64,000 nucleotides of DNA from Cepaea nemoralis (lineage: Eukaryota; Mollusca; Gastropoda; Stylommatophora; Helicidae), in the NCBI GenBank assembly GCA_014155875.1, contig JACEFZ010027104.1, positions 68,501 through 132,500 of the forward strand, in the 5' to 3' direction. The notes under the pieces are model-generated. The model worked only from the letters and a program-made list of their open reading frames with translations, did no database searches and was not told where the DNA came from. The translations under genes were made by a program, and so were the position numbers. Shown piece after piece: positions 1 through 9,856 of this stretch; within the stretch, counting starts at the first letter, position 1; each line of letters opens with the position of its first letter.

Positions 1-299
1 GCCAGGAAGAATCTGTCAGAGATATATGAATCTGTCAGTAATCATTGCATTCAATATTCGTCTACAACTGAGTATACAACTCGACACAGGAATCAGTCAA
101 TAACTACTGCATTCAATATAGTCATGTACAGCACCCGCATGGATCGATCAGTAACCACCGCATTCAACACATGCATACAGCTTCATATACAACTCGAAAT
201 ATGTAAAACGGGTGTGTATGAAAAACAAATGGACATGACATATGAAACAGATTGTGAACAGAGGCATGTCATTCGTCTCCTGTGATAATAATAGTGAAT

Positions 300-600
300 T
301 ATGTCACATATTCAGAATATCTGGAATAATAAAGATAGCTTGAATGAAGTTAACTCACAAAGAACTAACCACTTGCACCAGAAGAATTTTGTCACAATTG
401 GAAGGTTAGAGGAAACGAGAGGTAGGGGGAGACCAAGAGAGAAGATGCTGGACAGTTTGACATCATGGCATGAAGGAAAGTCATTATCAGAAACAGACAC
501 AAAAGGCTGTGGGTAGACATAATCAGCAACATCACATGGCATGGACTACAAGAAGAAACATGTCACAGAAATATTTACAATATTCTATGTCCTTCTACGG
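300..600 (+). mobile_element. LINE 3-prime fragment (RT C-terminal tail)
   Basis: The reading GRGRPREKMLDSLTSWHEGK matches the end of the RT protein of the LINE family that recurs at 16.67 kb, 22.8 kb and 47.0 kb. Stops and lost frame mark it as dead. Confidence 0.6.
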
Positions 601-721
601 AACGTTTCGGTCAAATTCAGGTTGATATTCTAGTTTGCCATTGCTTTCTGAACGAGAACATCAAATGGACCTGTGTTGAATCAACCCACTACCCAGTGCT
701 CAGAGTACAGGAAGGTTAAAC

Positions 722-958
722 GACAGCACGGTAAAACAAAGACGTGCTAGTTGACTGTGATATATCACACCAACAACTGTGTGCACGGTAAACCAAAGTC
801 GTGCTAGTTGACTATGATACATCACAAAAACAATTGTGTGCACGGTAAACCAAAGATGTGCTAGTTGACTATGATACATCACAAAAACAATTGTGTGCAC
901 AGTAAACCAAAGTCGTGCTAGTTGACTATGATATATCATATCAACAAGTGTGTGCATA
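722..958. repeat. 57-58-bp tandem repeat, four copies
   Basis: Units begin near 726, 784, 841 and 898 with a CACGGTAAACCAAAG-like start and continue through GTGCTAGTTGACTATGATA. Copies differ by a few bases. Confidence 0.85.
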
Positions 959-1039
959 TTTGATTCCTTTAAAATTGTGTTAGTTTTTATGTGTATGTGC
1001 TCATTCTCCAGCATCCGCTCCCTCTCAATGATGGTATCC

Positions 1040-1230
1040 ACAAGTAAAGGACTCTCTTCCACTACTTGAGGCGTATTGGGTATATGGTGCTAACGACATA
1101 TATTTATAGATCAATCGGCACGTGATGGGCGTTCTGGTCACTATCACGCCAGTCCCTCTAACTTTCCAGATCATTTCCTGGCACTTATTTTTTGGCCGGG
1201 TCGGTCTGAGAGCCTGGTCCAAACAAAGAC
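1040..1230 (-). repeat. SINE family D, reverse copy, 3-prime part
   Basis: Shares with 6725-6835, 53335-53560 and 53570-53800 the order TATGGTGC, ATAGACCAATCGGC, TCACGCC, CTTCC, TTTCCTGG and GGTCGG. The tRNA-like head is missing or too degraded to see. Confidence 0.55.
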
Positions 1231-1269
1231 AATAATAATGGTAAATAATCTCGAACAACTAGCCAAAAA

Positions 1270-1535
1270 AAAAAAAAAAAAAATTCCCATATGTATGGCA
1301 CGCTACACCTTCCTTGGGTATTTATAATGCCCATGTTAAACATTGCCGCAATGAGTCATGTATTATTGATTATTGTTCATGCGTTTTAATGCTTATTGTA
1401 CTTTTGTTGTCAAAGATTTGCTTCAAAGGAGATGTTGAATGAAAGAATGTATTAGAGGAAATAGAGAAGAAGGGCAGAATGTCAGACGGGCCTGCGTGCC
1501 CAATTCTTAACCCTTTGAAAATAAAGATTTTCGTT
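1270..1535 (+). mobile_element. Repeat family F (LINE 3-prime UTR-like)
   Basis: Matches, inverted, the sequence at 36395-36665, and its end matches 7205-7290. It finishes CCCTTTGAAAATAAAG followed by (TTCG)n, like a LINE 3-prime end with a polyadenylation signal. No coding sequence is recognised. Confidence 0.6.
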
Positions 1536-1611
1536 CGTTCGTTCGCTCGTTCCCACACAGACTCGCACACGCACTCACTCGCAGATACATTTATTTTACC
1601 ACCCCTCCCCC

Positions 1612-1633
1612 CAAAATAATAATAATAATAATA

Positions 1634-1706
<73 letters not shown>
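1612..1706. repeat. (AAT)n microsatellite
   Basis: About 95 bp of AAT units with one interruption. The poly-Tyr reading on the other strand is not a gene. Confidence 0.95.
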
Positions 1707-1708
<2 letters not shown>

Positions 1709-1859
1709 CAATAATTAAATATTACTTTTGTTCTTGTGGACAAAATACTCGAAGACTATACGTAAAATAAAAAGTAAGTAAAGGATCCTTCAAACGTCTT
1801 GAAGAGCATCGGACATATGTACCTAGACCCATATGCTTTTATAGAACGACTCCGTCATT

Positions 1860-2010
1860 CAGTTCTAGGGTGCAATTTTCTCGGAGAGTCCTGGAGTTCG
1901 TCTTTGGAGCTACGTAGTTCATGCTGCCTGTAACGCATTTTGGCAGGCCTACCTACTGAAAGAATCATATGGGTTCAAACCCAGTGCAATGAAATTGAGC
2001 TTATCGTCTG
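1860..2010 (+). repeat. SINE family A body, head lost
   Basis: Contains CTCGGAGAGTCCTG, GGAGCTACGTAGTTC and GTGCAATGAAATTGAG, matching the body of the full SINE at 5117-5356. Confidence 0.55.
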
Positions 2011-2059
2011 TAGCATCACACCACTCCCCACCTTTGTTTCTTTGTTTGATAGTTTTCTT

Positions 2060-2285
2060 TAAAAAAATTTTGTAAAATCGACCAGTCGGAACTCTGTGTG
2101 TGATGTGGTCATGTTATTATTGCTTCCCAAGACATTTCCTTGCGCTCGGGTTAGACTGCTCAGACCTGGAAACACAGGTCAACAAAAAAAAAAAAAAAAT
2201 CTGCCCCAATGCGATTCGAACTTATGCCCACCAGGTCAGCAGACGCGCGTCTAGCCACTACGCAACCGCGACCTCTTTACATGAA
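2060..2285 (-). repeat. SINE family D, reverse, with tRNA-like head
   Basis: On the minus strand the head reads GGTTGCGTAGTGGCTAGACG with B-box-like AGTTCGAATCG, followed by a poly-T stretch and the family D body. Confidence 0.6.
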
Positions 2286-3200
2286 GATGATAGCCATAAT
2301 CCATCCGTATGAACTTCTTTAGTTATTATGTCCGTTGTTCACAGCGCTAAGACTACTTTGAACTTCTCGATGAAGAAAAGATCATAATATTAGCAATAAC
2401 CATCGTTCCATCACAAAGACAACATATTATGAATGTCAAACAAATGATAGACCTCACAATTATGTGGCAAGCAAGGTCTGGCCGTCGTCTTTGTCAATTC
2501 CAATTGGATTATCGTGAGAAAGTTTAAGAAACTCTGTGATCTTCGGTTGCTAAGATGCACGTTTCCTAATGTTTTCACAAAGCAGACAAAGGATTGTGAC
2601 AGACGCGGCCTGCTTCAGTATCAGCAGTCACAATAACACCGATCTTATTTTGACTGTTCAACCATCAACAGGTCGTTGTGTTGTCGGGAAAGTCTGATTC
2701 AACAAACAGCGGGATCTTCCGCCGAAAACCTTTGGGAGTTGTTGACAATTGAGAGCACTCAGTTAGGACATGTAGAGGGTGAGCTCGGGTCTCCGCGGGA
2801 AACGATCTGTGTTCAGTGTATACGTGACAATTGAAGGAAGTCATTTTTCTTGAATGATTGTAACTGAGTGGGGAAGATTCCTTTTGAGTCGAGGTCCTAG
2901 ATCTATGTTAAGTTGTTCAATGTGTAGTATCCTCGTTGGACTGTCAGGGGCTGGTTTTATTGGGAGAAAAGTACACAATGAAGTGATATCTTAATGGGAG
3001 ATGATATTCATTTGGAATAGTGGTTGCTTTGTGAATAGAATACGGCCCTACATAGATAGCGGTGTGGGTTTAGTATCTAGGTCAGAATGGATATTGCCCC
3101 ACTGACAACTATCAACATGCAGTTAGAAGACAGAACTAAATGCCCTTGATATGCGGATATATCTTCTTCTAATTTTGCGTTCGTCCGGGATGTTGCTTTA
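2286..3200. other. No recognisable feature
   Basis: About 900 bp of unique-looking sequence inside the presumed Not intron 2. I see no exon, repeat or RNA gene that I can defend. Confidence 0.4.
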
Positions 3201-3447
3201 GACGTAATTGCGTTGTCTGATTACAACAGAGCAGCGATATTTTCACCTTTCGACCGACACATCCAACTTTTTCAGGCATTTATTGACCGGGTTAACTTTC
3301 TCGGATGTCGATATATGAAAACTTTGTCATACACATGCGTTTGCGAGTGTAAGCGAGCACACACACATACATACGCACATACCCACGTAAATATTCACAC
3401 ACACAATGTTACTAGTAATGAATTCATTATGCATTGATCAACACTTA

Positions 3448-3597
3448 CCCCCCCCCCCTCCCCTCTCTCTCTTTCTCTCTCTCTCTCTCTTTTGCACATA
3501 CACACACATACCACCACCACCACCACCACCACCACCACCCACCACCACCACCACCACCACCACCACCACCACCACCACCACCACCCACCACCACCAT
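3448..3597. repeat. (CT)n, (CA)n and (CCA)n compound microsatellite
   Basis: Adjacent C, CT, CA and CCA/CACC tracts give spurious Pro/Thr/His or Trp/Gly/Val readings. Confidence 0.95.
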
Positions 3598-3816
3598 AAC
3601 CTAGTAATTGTTGTCCTCTGACCTGAACTCCCAGATCTAAATATAGACACAGGGACCTCTTTAAGTAACGAAATTCCACCAGCCGTGATATATAGACCAC
3701 TTCACCCATCGAGAGCCGATTGGTCGAAAATGAGCGGATATCACCACATACCAATTAACCCTATGACATAGAAATGAGTCTTTTAGTTTAATGTTATCAT
3801 ACACTGACTGACCAAC

Positions 3817-3822
3817 GCTTAC
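3817..3822 (-). other. Splice donor of Not exon 2
   Basis: GTAAGC follows ACGGAGAG on the minus strand, breaking homeodomain codon 31 after two bases. An intron inside the homeodomain predicts a further exon starting with one base of this Arg codon. Confidence 0.75.
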
Positions 3823-3943
3823 CTCTCCGTGCCCACCATGTATTGCTGGCGCTCAAACTCTGCTTCCAGCCGGTCCAGCTGCTCCGGGGTAAATATGGTT
3901 CTGATTCTCTTTGACTTTCCGCCGGCTCGTCTCTCCGGTTTGT
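3823..3943 (-). CDS. Not: Not-type homeobox gene, exon 2 (first half of homeodomain)
   Basis: A 121-nt exon bounded by CTACAG acceptor (3944-3949) and GTAAGC donor (3817-3822). It reads KPERRAGGKSKRIRTIFTPE, continuing QLDRLEAEFERQQYMVGTE plus two bases of Arg. Aligned to the homeodomain, R5, F8, L16, F20, Y25 and R31 fall in canonical positions, and the QQYMVGTER stretch is characteristic of the Not class. The exon stops inside codon 31, so helices 2 (most) and 3, including the WFQNRR recognition helix, must come from another exon. I scanned the minus strand from 3822 to 1 for a WFQNRR-like sequence and saw none, so that exon probably lies beyond the left edge. The incoming phase (2 nt completing GAC) matches exon 1 exactly. 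The longest stop-free frame through this spot is a different, meaningless frame, so simple ORF calling misses this exon. Confidence 0.85.
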
Positions 3944-3949
3944 CTGTAG
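3944..3949 (-). other. Splice acceptor of Not exon 2
   Basis: CTACAG on the minus strand directly precedes the homeodomain coding sequence. A T-rich stretch with interruptions lies upstream (about 3955-3985). Confidence 0.75.
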
Positions 3950-4304
3950 GCCATAACAATAATGTTTATTAACAAGAAAACATTCGCACATGCAGTTACT
4001 GATAGTTATATGTTGATTTACAGGACACCGCAGTTAACCCCAGCATCTATTGCATGTTTCTGATTTTCTAGTCAATTTTGTGTTCAGAAATTTGCCAATT
4101 GCTTCCTGAATAGCTAACGCTCATAAGTTTGTGAAAATCAACACAAAGCAGAAAATCTCTTCTGATTGCAAAGTTGTGTACAGGACAAACTGCTTCCAAA
4201 CTGCCTGAATCTCACTCCGAACTCGGTACGCCGTGATTGTGAAACCTAAGTATCCCTAAGCCACTGCTGCCAACGTACATACAGTGATCAACAATAGTAC
4301 ACAT

Positions 4305-4505
4305 CTATGAGGCCGGATGAGTTGCATTCATCATTCCTAATACATCTTTGTGTCCGGATGAATTACATTCATCATTGCTAATGCATCAATGAGACCCTAT
4401 GAGTTGTACTCATCATTGGTAATGTAACTATGAGACCGGAAGAGTTGCATTCATCATTGCTATTGCATTTTTGAGACGGGATGAGTTGCATTCATCATCG
4501 CAAAG
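4305..4505. repeat. 41-bp tandem repeat, about five copies
   Basis: Units carry GATGAGTTGCATTCATCATT followed by GCTAATGCATC and TGAGACCG, with a spacing of about 41 bp (4315, 4356, about 4397, ...). Confidence 0.8.
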
Positions 4506-4944
4506 ATTGGTTACAATGAGTTTCCAGCATGTTTCCGTTCTTATGACGGTAAAATTACTTTTCCAGTTAATCTTTGGATGTTATCTTGACATTTCGGCGT
4601 CCATCTAAATATCTATTTTAACGCACATCTAAAAGTATTTTTAAACGTCCAGCCACTAGACACCGATATTACTACATATTCGACTGGAAATTGGAAAACA
4701 AAACGGTAAGACAGAGAAGTAGTCACCCTAAACACTGTGTCGCCACCTAGTATATGAGAAGGCCTAACACTCCAGATTACTTCGGGGTTCTTGTGGTGAT
4801 TTTTACCTTTTCCTGACAAACTAACTAATTCAGATACAGTTATGAGAACAGTTGTGCGCCACCATTATATTATGGACCCGTGTTGTGCCAAGAAATGGAT
4901 CACCTGTTAATTCTCATACAATATACATTTCTTCTGTAGCACCC

Positions 4945-5030
4945 ATTTGTTACAACTCTTCGCTGGCTGTTGAAGATGAGCACGAACTGAAATGCCTCGA
5001 GTGCTGTGATGTCGGTTCTTGACCCAACTC
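4945..5030 (+). mobile_element. I-like LINE 3-prime tail fragment
   Basis: ACTCTTCGCTGGCTG to GAGTGCTGTGATGTCGG is the coding end (TLRWLL...) of the LINE also seen at 7885-7980, 15860-15990 (reverse) and 29340-29435. Confidence 0.65.
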
Positions 5031-5116
5031 CCCACAACCAAAGCCAGTTGTTATATTGTCCCAATTTGTTCGAAATGTCACTTTGAACGCTTTATGTCTC
5101 GTAAAGTTATTACATG

Positions 5117-5356
5117 GGAGTCTCTGTGGCGAAGTGGTCAAGCCGTTTAACTCGTGCTCTGAAGGTTGTGGGTTCGATTCCGGGCCGCGTCCTTCGGTTT
5201 ACGAGTTAAATGTTTCGGAGACTCCTGTGGGTCGTCGCTAAAAGCTACGGAGTTCGTGCTTTGTGCGACGCTTTCTGTGCTGCGGAAAGAGACCGAGCCA
5301 CATGGGATAAAACCCGGTGCAATGAAGTCGACCCTGTCGACTTTTAAGCGACTTTT
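5117..5356 (+). mobile_element. Complete SINE (family A) with perfect target-site duplication
   Basis: A tRNA-like head carries an A box (TGGCGAAGTGG, 5127-5137) and a B box (GGTTCGATTCC, 5171-5181), the internal RNA polymerase III promoter. A body of about 150 bp follows, ending in a short T run. The identical 15-bp TAAAGTTATTACATG flanks it at 5102-5116 and 5357-5371, the direct sign of target-primed integration. Body fragments recur at 1860-2010 (+) and 58050-58155 (-). Confidence 0.9.
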
Positions 5357-5371
5357 TAAAGTTATTACATG

Positions 5372-6150
5372 ACACCAGTCTTTTTCAATGTGGACGCCTA
5401 ATGTCCCAGTTATTTCATTAGCCATTCTGTTTCAATTGTTGCCTGAAAGTCAACTGTCCCACCCAGTTCTTACATTAACCCAATCCATTCAACGTCTTAC
5501 AATAACTCCTTCTGTCCAATAATTTATAATGTAACTCCTTTAGACCCAAATAGTCATTACTGTATAATAACAACTGCTAAAGCTATCAAATGGTTGCAGT
5601 ACGAGCTGAGAGGCACACAGAGTTAAACACTAGACATGCCTGGCTAAGGCCATTGGGCAGCACGCATGAGATAACATTGTTGTGTCCACTGCGAGTGGTA
5701 AGAATGTAATCATTATGGAGCCGATAACAATGCTATCATTATACAGCAGATGGAAATGTTATTAGTTTGCCATCAATAATAATGATATCATTATGCAACA
5801 GCGAATGCGTTATAATTTTGCAATAGATAAGCATGCATATTTCGTTTCAGTCTGTTTTACTATTAGCTAAACATTACCAGAAAAACGTACATGAATTACA
5901 ATAGTTTCCAAAACAAGGGGTGAAAAGTACAAGCTTCCTATTGACAGTGACTGGTGATGATGAACTCAACTCAATATTTGAAACAGTGAAACAAGTTATG
6001 CTATATTATGCTATATAGTCGTATTATAACCATACACGCGATATTCAACCGCACAAGTGTCAAGTCTATAACAAGGAAACAGATGAGTAACTTTTATCTA
6101 TATATTTTCATGTAGGTTTTCCATGTAGTTGTATCGGTGTGTATCGGTTG
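5372..6150. other. No recognisable feature
   Basis: AT-rich unique-looking intronic sequence. Confidence 0.4.
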
Positions 6151-6154
6151 TTTA

Positions 6155-6300
6155 CGTGCTATCGAAGACTGGCCGCAACATTCATTTTGTATATAGTGTG
6201 TCGAGTATAGTGCTTCCATATTGACGTGGATAGGCCTTAGGTTCATATCAGAATGCGATCGGCGTTGCCAGTAGTGGGTTGTGCTCAATATTTAAATTCA
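6155..6300 (+). repeat. SINE family B, 5-prime truncated
   Basis: Its second half (TTGACGTGGATAGGCCTTAG through GCGTTGCCAGTAGTGGGTTG to TGCTCAAT) matches 7465-7735 and, inverted, 47775-48025. Confidence 0.7.
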
Positions 6301-6724
6301 TTTTGTCACCCGTGATCGTGATCTGGTAAATCTTATCGATTCTACTTCTCGTTGCTGTTATTGTTGTTGTTGTTGTTGTGATGATTCATTCATTGTTTGA
6401 ACGTAGTGTTATCTTGATCGTCGATCGGGATCTCTCTTGAAAAAGATCAGTTAAATAGTCTTACGTGAGGAATAAATGAACAGGAAAATATGAGCACTCA
6501 AGGGCTTTGGTAAAAAAAAAAAAAAAGAGTTATTATAGGACACTCCACATAGTAAAATGGTACAGGGCTCATTTTAAACACATATGACGGTATAGGGAGA
6601 TGGTAGTGGCCAATATTTTACCCTGATAGACACTCGATGGATAATGTGGCTAGCATGCTAGTCACTGCACTGGGCGGACACCTAGACGACACTATAGAAA
6701 AGGTACACAAGTAAGGGGGTCTGT

Positions 6725-6835
6725 TAGACGCCTTGATACTTATTTGGTATATGGTGCCAGACATATATATTTAGACCAGCTGGTATATTAATGGGCGATG
6801 TTGGAAATAGCACGCCTGTAGTATTTATTTCCAAT
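6725..6835 (-). repeat. SINE family D, reverse fragment
   Basis: Starts TTTGGTATATGGTGCCAGAC, as in 53570-53800. The head is missing. Confidence 0.5.
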
Positions 6836-7129
6836 TATTCATCAATTATTCGAATGCTATCTCAGTACGGATTACATTCCCCCTTAATAATAGAAATAAT
6901 ATTAATAACAAAACCCTAATATAAAAGGCAGTTCCCCTTTTGGCAGACCAGTATATTCCACATAGCTAATAACAAGTGTCACAACGTTATCTAATATTAC
7001 TGAGTCGTGTAGTTTTGATGTTCGCATTTTGCCCATGCCTTTAAAATGCATATCTTTTATATTGTTTCTGTTCTCTGTTAGCCTTGAATGATGTGTGAAT
7101 GGAATAATGTATGAAAGCAGTGATAGAAG

Positions 7130-7292
7130 TGTAAACAATATAAAATGACACAAAGTAGTGCAGCTTTACATAACAGAATTAAGACACATACAGGACGTTA
7201 CGGCGATTAGCCTTCACCAGCAAACAGGACAGAATGTTAGACGGGCGTGCTTGCCCAATTCTTACCCCTTTGAAAATAAAGTTTGTTCGTAC
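7130..7292 (+). mobile_element. Repeat family F, 3-prime end
   Basis: Ends AATTCTTACCCCTTTGAAAA then TAAAG, as in 1270-1535. It is the probable 3-prime UTR of a LINE. Confidence 0.5.
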
Positions 7293-7410
7293 CTTCCAGA
7301 GAGATCGCGTGGTACAGCGTGGCTAGCACACCTGGCTGTCGACTAGATTGTCCTGTGTTCGAATCAACATCGAAGCGGAGGTTTTAAAACGGACCTAGGC
7401 TCCCACGTCT
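7293..7410 (+). repeat. SINE family D head (tRNA-like)
   Basis: Contains GTGGTACAGCGTGGCTAGCA and a B-box-like TGTTCGAATCA, then GGACCTAGGCTCC. It breaks off shortly after. Confidence 0.5.
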
Positions 7411-7464
7411 AAAACGATTCTTAGAAAATGCAAATGGGCGTGGGGAGTCCAGCGCGATATGACA

Positions 7465-7735
7465 ATAAATACAGCCTACAATGGGTGACGTTGTGATATT
7501 CTAGTATGATAACTGGTCGCGTCCAGCGTGAGTCTCGTGGTCAGTGGTTGCATACCAGCCTCACACGTCAGTGATCCGGAGTTCGATCCCAGGTCCAGTC
7601 AGGGATAAGCACTACTGACGAGCTCAAACAAGAGCGAAACTCGAGTCTAGTTCTTCCAATCTGACGTGGACAAGGCTTAAGTTTCGTGCCGGAATACGAT
7701 CAGCGTTGCCAGTAGTGGGTTGTGCTCAATCTTTA
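7465..7735 (+). mobile_element. SINE family B, near full length
   Basis: From CCTACAATGGGTGACG through a tRNA-like part with GAGTTCGATCCCAGG (7584-7598) to GTGGGTTGTGCTCAAT. An inverted counterpart runs along its whole length at 47775-48025. Downstream comes an AAATAAAT-type tail. Confidence 0.75.
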
Positions 7736-7884
7736 AATCTCAAATCCCGAAACAACCAAATAAATCAAATAAATAAAAAATAAAATGAAACAAAATCAAT
7801 TGACACATGGGATAGCACCATATACCCAACATGCATCATAGGGATTTGAAAAGGGGGGCTTTACTTTTTTATTTATCTTACTAT

Positions 7885-7985
7885 TGGTGTTGGGGCTCTT
7901 CGCTGGCTGCTGACAATGGGGACGGAGCGCTTATGGGAATGTCCCGAATGCTGTGATGTCGGTTCTTAAATCAATCAATCAATCT
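7885..7985 (+). mobile_element. I-like LINE 3-prime tail with (AATC)n end
   Basis: Nearly identical to 29345-29435: the coding end of an I-like LINE, stop, then AATCAATCAATCAAT, the simple-repeat tail of this family. Confidence 0.75.
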
Positions 7986-7994
7986 ATTATCTTA

Positions 7995-8110
7995 GACCGT
8001 GTCGAGCTGGGAGCCCAAGACAAGTTTAAAACCCTTACGGTGAGGATTTGAAAACAGGACTACCGAGCCGGAAGGCTAACGTCGTAACCACTGTACAACC
8101 GGCTCCCAAA
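7995..8110 (-). repeat. SINE family D, reverse, head and part of body
   Basis: On the minus strand GGGAGCCGGTTGTACAGTGG begins a tRNA-like head, with a B-box-like TTTTCAAATCC. Confidence 0.5.
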
Positions 8111-8414
8111 CCACACATTATCAAAAAAAAATATCCCGCAGCAGGAACCTGATATTATACAGTATAATACATTAAAAGCTTAAAGCATAGCGGGGTTCGA
8201 ACCGGTCTCCAAATAAGGACAGCGCCACTCTGCAAGAACAAGTGTGTTTCGACTCGCGGCCCAGCTGGACACCCTACCTAGTGTACCTACTCATTCAGCC
8301 CCACCCCTCCCCCCCCCCCCCCCCCACACACACACACTTCTATGAGTGAGCGTCTTCCCTACATTTGTTTAATGACAGCGGGGGTTCCTCGGCAGTTCAT
8401 ACGTCTAATTATAT

Positions 8415-8660
8415 ACTGATGAAGCCGAAGTGCCATAGTGGCTAGTGTGTTTGCTTGTGGAGACAATCGTCCAAGTTCAATCCCCAGTCGTGGTAGGATG
8501 ATTCCCTCCCGCCGAGACCTGGGCTCACAGATATATAAGGGAAGTAAAAGCCACTGGTTTGATATGACCACAGCACACCCACGAATGCCATATAGTCCCC
8601 ACAACTATTGGGCTAGAGATATTTGCTTAATTGACGTATGCAACTGCGCCTGTATATGAC
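8415..8660 (+). repeat. SINE family D, forward
   Basis: tRNA-like head (AGTGCCATAGTGGCTAGTGT; AGTTCAATCCCC), then GACCTGGGCTC and GGGAAGTAAAAGCC, ending near GGGCTAGAG. Confidence 0.6.
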
Positions 8661-8674
8661 CTTTCATAGCTGTG

Positions 8675-8742
8675 CAATTATTCAATCAATCATGTGCCAT
8701 GCCGGAAAGCGTGGGCGGTCATGACTCGCCATTTCTAAGAGA
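8675..8742 (-). mobile_element. LINE 3-prime terminus, reverse
   Basis: The reverse complement of CATGTGCCATGCCGGAAAGC matches the 3-prime ends at 17225-17275 and 47340-47390, including the ATGATTGATTGA tail. Confidence 0.6.
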
Positions 8743-8811
8743 TACTTCTGGCTTGTGTTCGGAATACATGACAATGCGCGCGCTCGCACACAGACACAGA
8801 CAGAACCACCG

Positions 8812-9060
8812 GCTCTGTGGCTAAGGGGATAATGAGACGTGTAGTTTCATCATTCCCCGTCATACCGAGTCGAGGGTTTGAAACCAGCTCCGGGAGATTT
8901 GGAAGTAGACCGCTTTGTGTTAATTTCAGTGGCCAGAGGCGTCGTTGGTTCAGAAAGCAATGGCAAACTACTGAACTAGCATTGCCTAGTAAATCACAAA
9001 CAGCCAATAAATGCTGGGATTGACTGCAACGTCATGCAAAGGACATACAACTAGATTAAA
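8812..9060 (+). repeat. SINE family C, forward
   Basis: tRNA-like head GGCTCTGTGGCTAAGGGGAT, followed by the shared body GGTTCAGAAAGCAATGGCAA, ACTACTGAAC, and an end AATGCTGGGATTGACTGC, ACGTCATGCAAAGGACATAC. This is the most abundant SINE in the window. Confidence 0.75.
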
Positions 9061-9069
9061 ACGCATGGG

Positions 9070-9440
9070 AATTAAAACAATTGACCTGGGCTCCTAGATC
9101 TACCCAGTCTTAAATAGATACCAGGACATGTCTTGGGAAAATTGAGAAGGCCTGTGTGAAACTGCCCACATCAGTCACCGAGTGCCGTAAATACCAAAAA
9201 TGAGTCCGCACCATATGTCCAGTGCGCCCTAGGAGTGCAGAATAGTCTTATACTGGTTTGTTCCTCTTGGCTGCCGGCTCGGCGGCCGTGTGTTTGAATC
9301 TCCATTGTGGCGCCATGTTTTAAACATTGATCCGGGTTCCAAGACAACCAGGCCTAAAGTGGGTACCACGACATGTTCTACAAAGTGAAGGCGGCCTGTG
9401 TGATTTGACCACATCGCCAATTGTGTGCCGTTAATAAAAG
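9070..9440 (+). repeat. Two SINE family D copies in tandem, forward
   Basis: One runs 9080-9220 (body only) and the next 9235-9440. Both carry GATACCAGGACATG or GGTACCACGACATG and an end like CACATCGCCAATTGTGTGCC. Confidence 0.55.
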
Positions 9441-9449
9441 TTAGCAGCA

Positions 9450-9680
9450 TGCCCTTTACAGGACGTGGCAGTCAACCCAAGCGTTTTTTTTTTCTGTTGG
9501 GGCTGTCTGTGATTTCTTGGCAAGTTTACGTTCATAAGTTTGCCGTTGCTTTCAGAACCACCGGCACTTATGCCTTTGTACCAACGCAAGGCTGTCTGCT
9601 GCCAAATCTCCTGCAGCCGTGTTTCGAACAAATTAAGCGGGAATACGAGTTGCATTCATACCCCAGTCGTGACAGAGCTG
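9450..9680 (-). repeat. SINE family C, reverse
   Basis: The reverse complement of the family C body: CCTTTACAGGACGTGGCAGT, TTGGCAAGTTTACGTTCA, TTTGCCGTTGCTTTC. Confidence 0.7.
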
Positions 9681-9850
9681 TTAGGTCTATACAAATATGG
9701 GACTAGCACCTACACTAAATTTGTCTAAAGGCTTGGCAATGGATACTTTACTTACTTTACTTACTTTACTTACATTAATTGCATTACTTACTTTATTTAC
9801 TGTACTCACATTAACTGACACAATAAATACACAATCGTTAGTAAATGAAG

Positions 9851-9856
9851 ACATAC
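9851..9856 (-). other. Splice donor of Not exon 1
   Basis: On the minus strand the exon ends AACG and the intron begins GTATGT, a good match to the donor consensus. The phase (1) is matched by the acceptor at 3944-3949. Confidence 0.75.

Larger units (their letters stand above)
1..3816 (-). other. Probable Not intron 2 (partial)
   Basis: Sequence downstream of the exon 2 donor up to the window edge. No homeodomain C-terminal half is visible. It contains a LINE 3-prime fragment (300-600), a 57-bp tandem repeat, SINE pieces and microsatellites. 2286-3200 shows nothing recognisable. Confidence 0.5.
3950..9850 (-). other. Not intron 1 (about 5.9 kb), filled with SINEs and LINE tails
   Basis: Between the two Not exons there is no other coding sequence that I can support. 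It holds several tRNA-headed SINEs in both orientations, two I-like LINE 3-prime tails, a short tandem repeat (4305-4505) and the low-complexity TTAC-rich stretch at 9740-9840 just inside the donor. About 5372-6150 shows nothing recognisable. Confidence 0.65.

Noticed and set aside
1..3816. Third Not exon in the window
   Set aside because: No WFQNRR-like codons on the minus strand by eye. An exon this short could be missed, but nothing supports one.
3797..3991. 64-residue minus-strand ORF over the homeobox exon
   Set aside because: Wrong frame. The homeodomain lies in a different frame bounded by splice sites.
5117..5190. Functional tRNA gene
   Set aside because: A and B boxes are good but the acceptor stem does not close, and a SINE body with TSDs follows.
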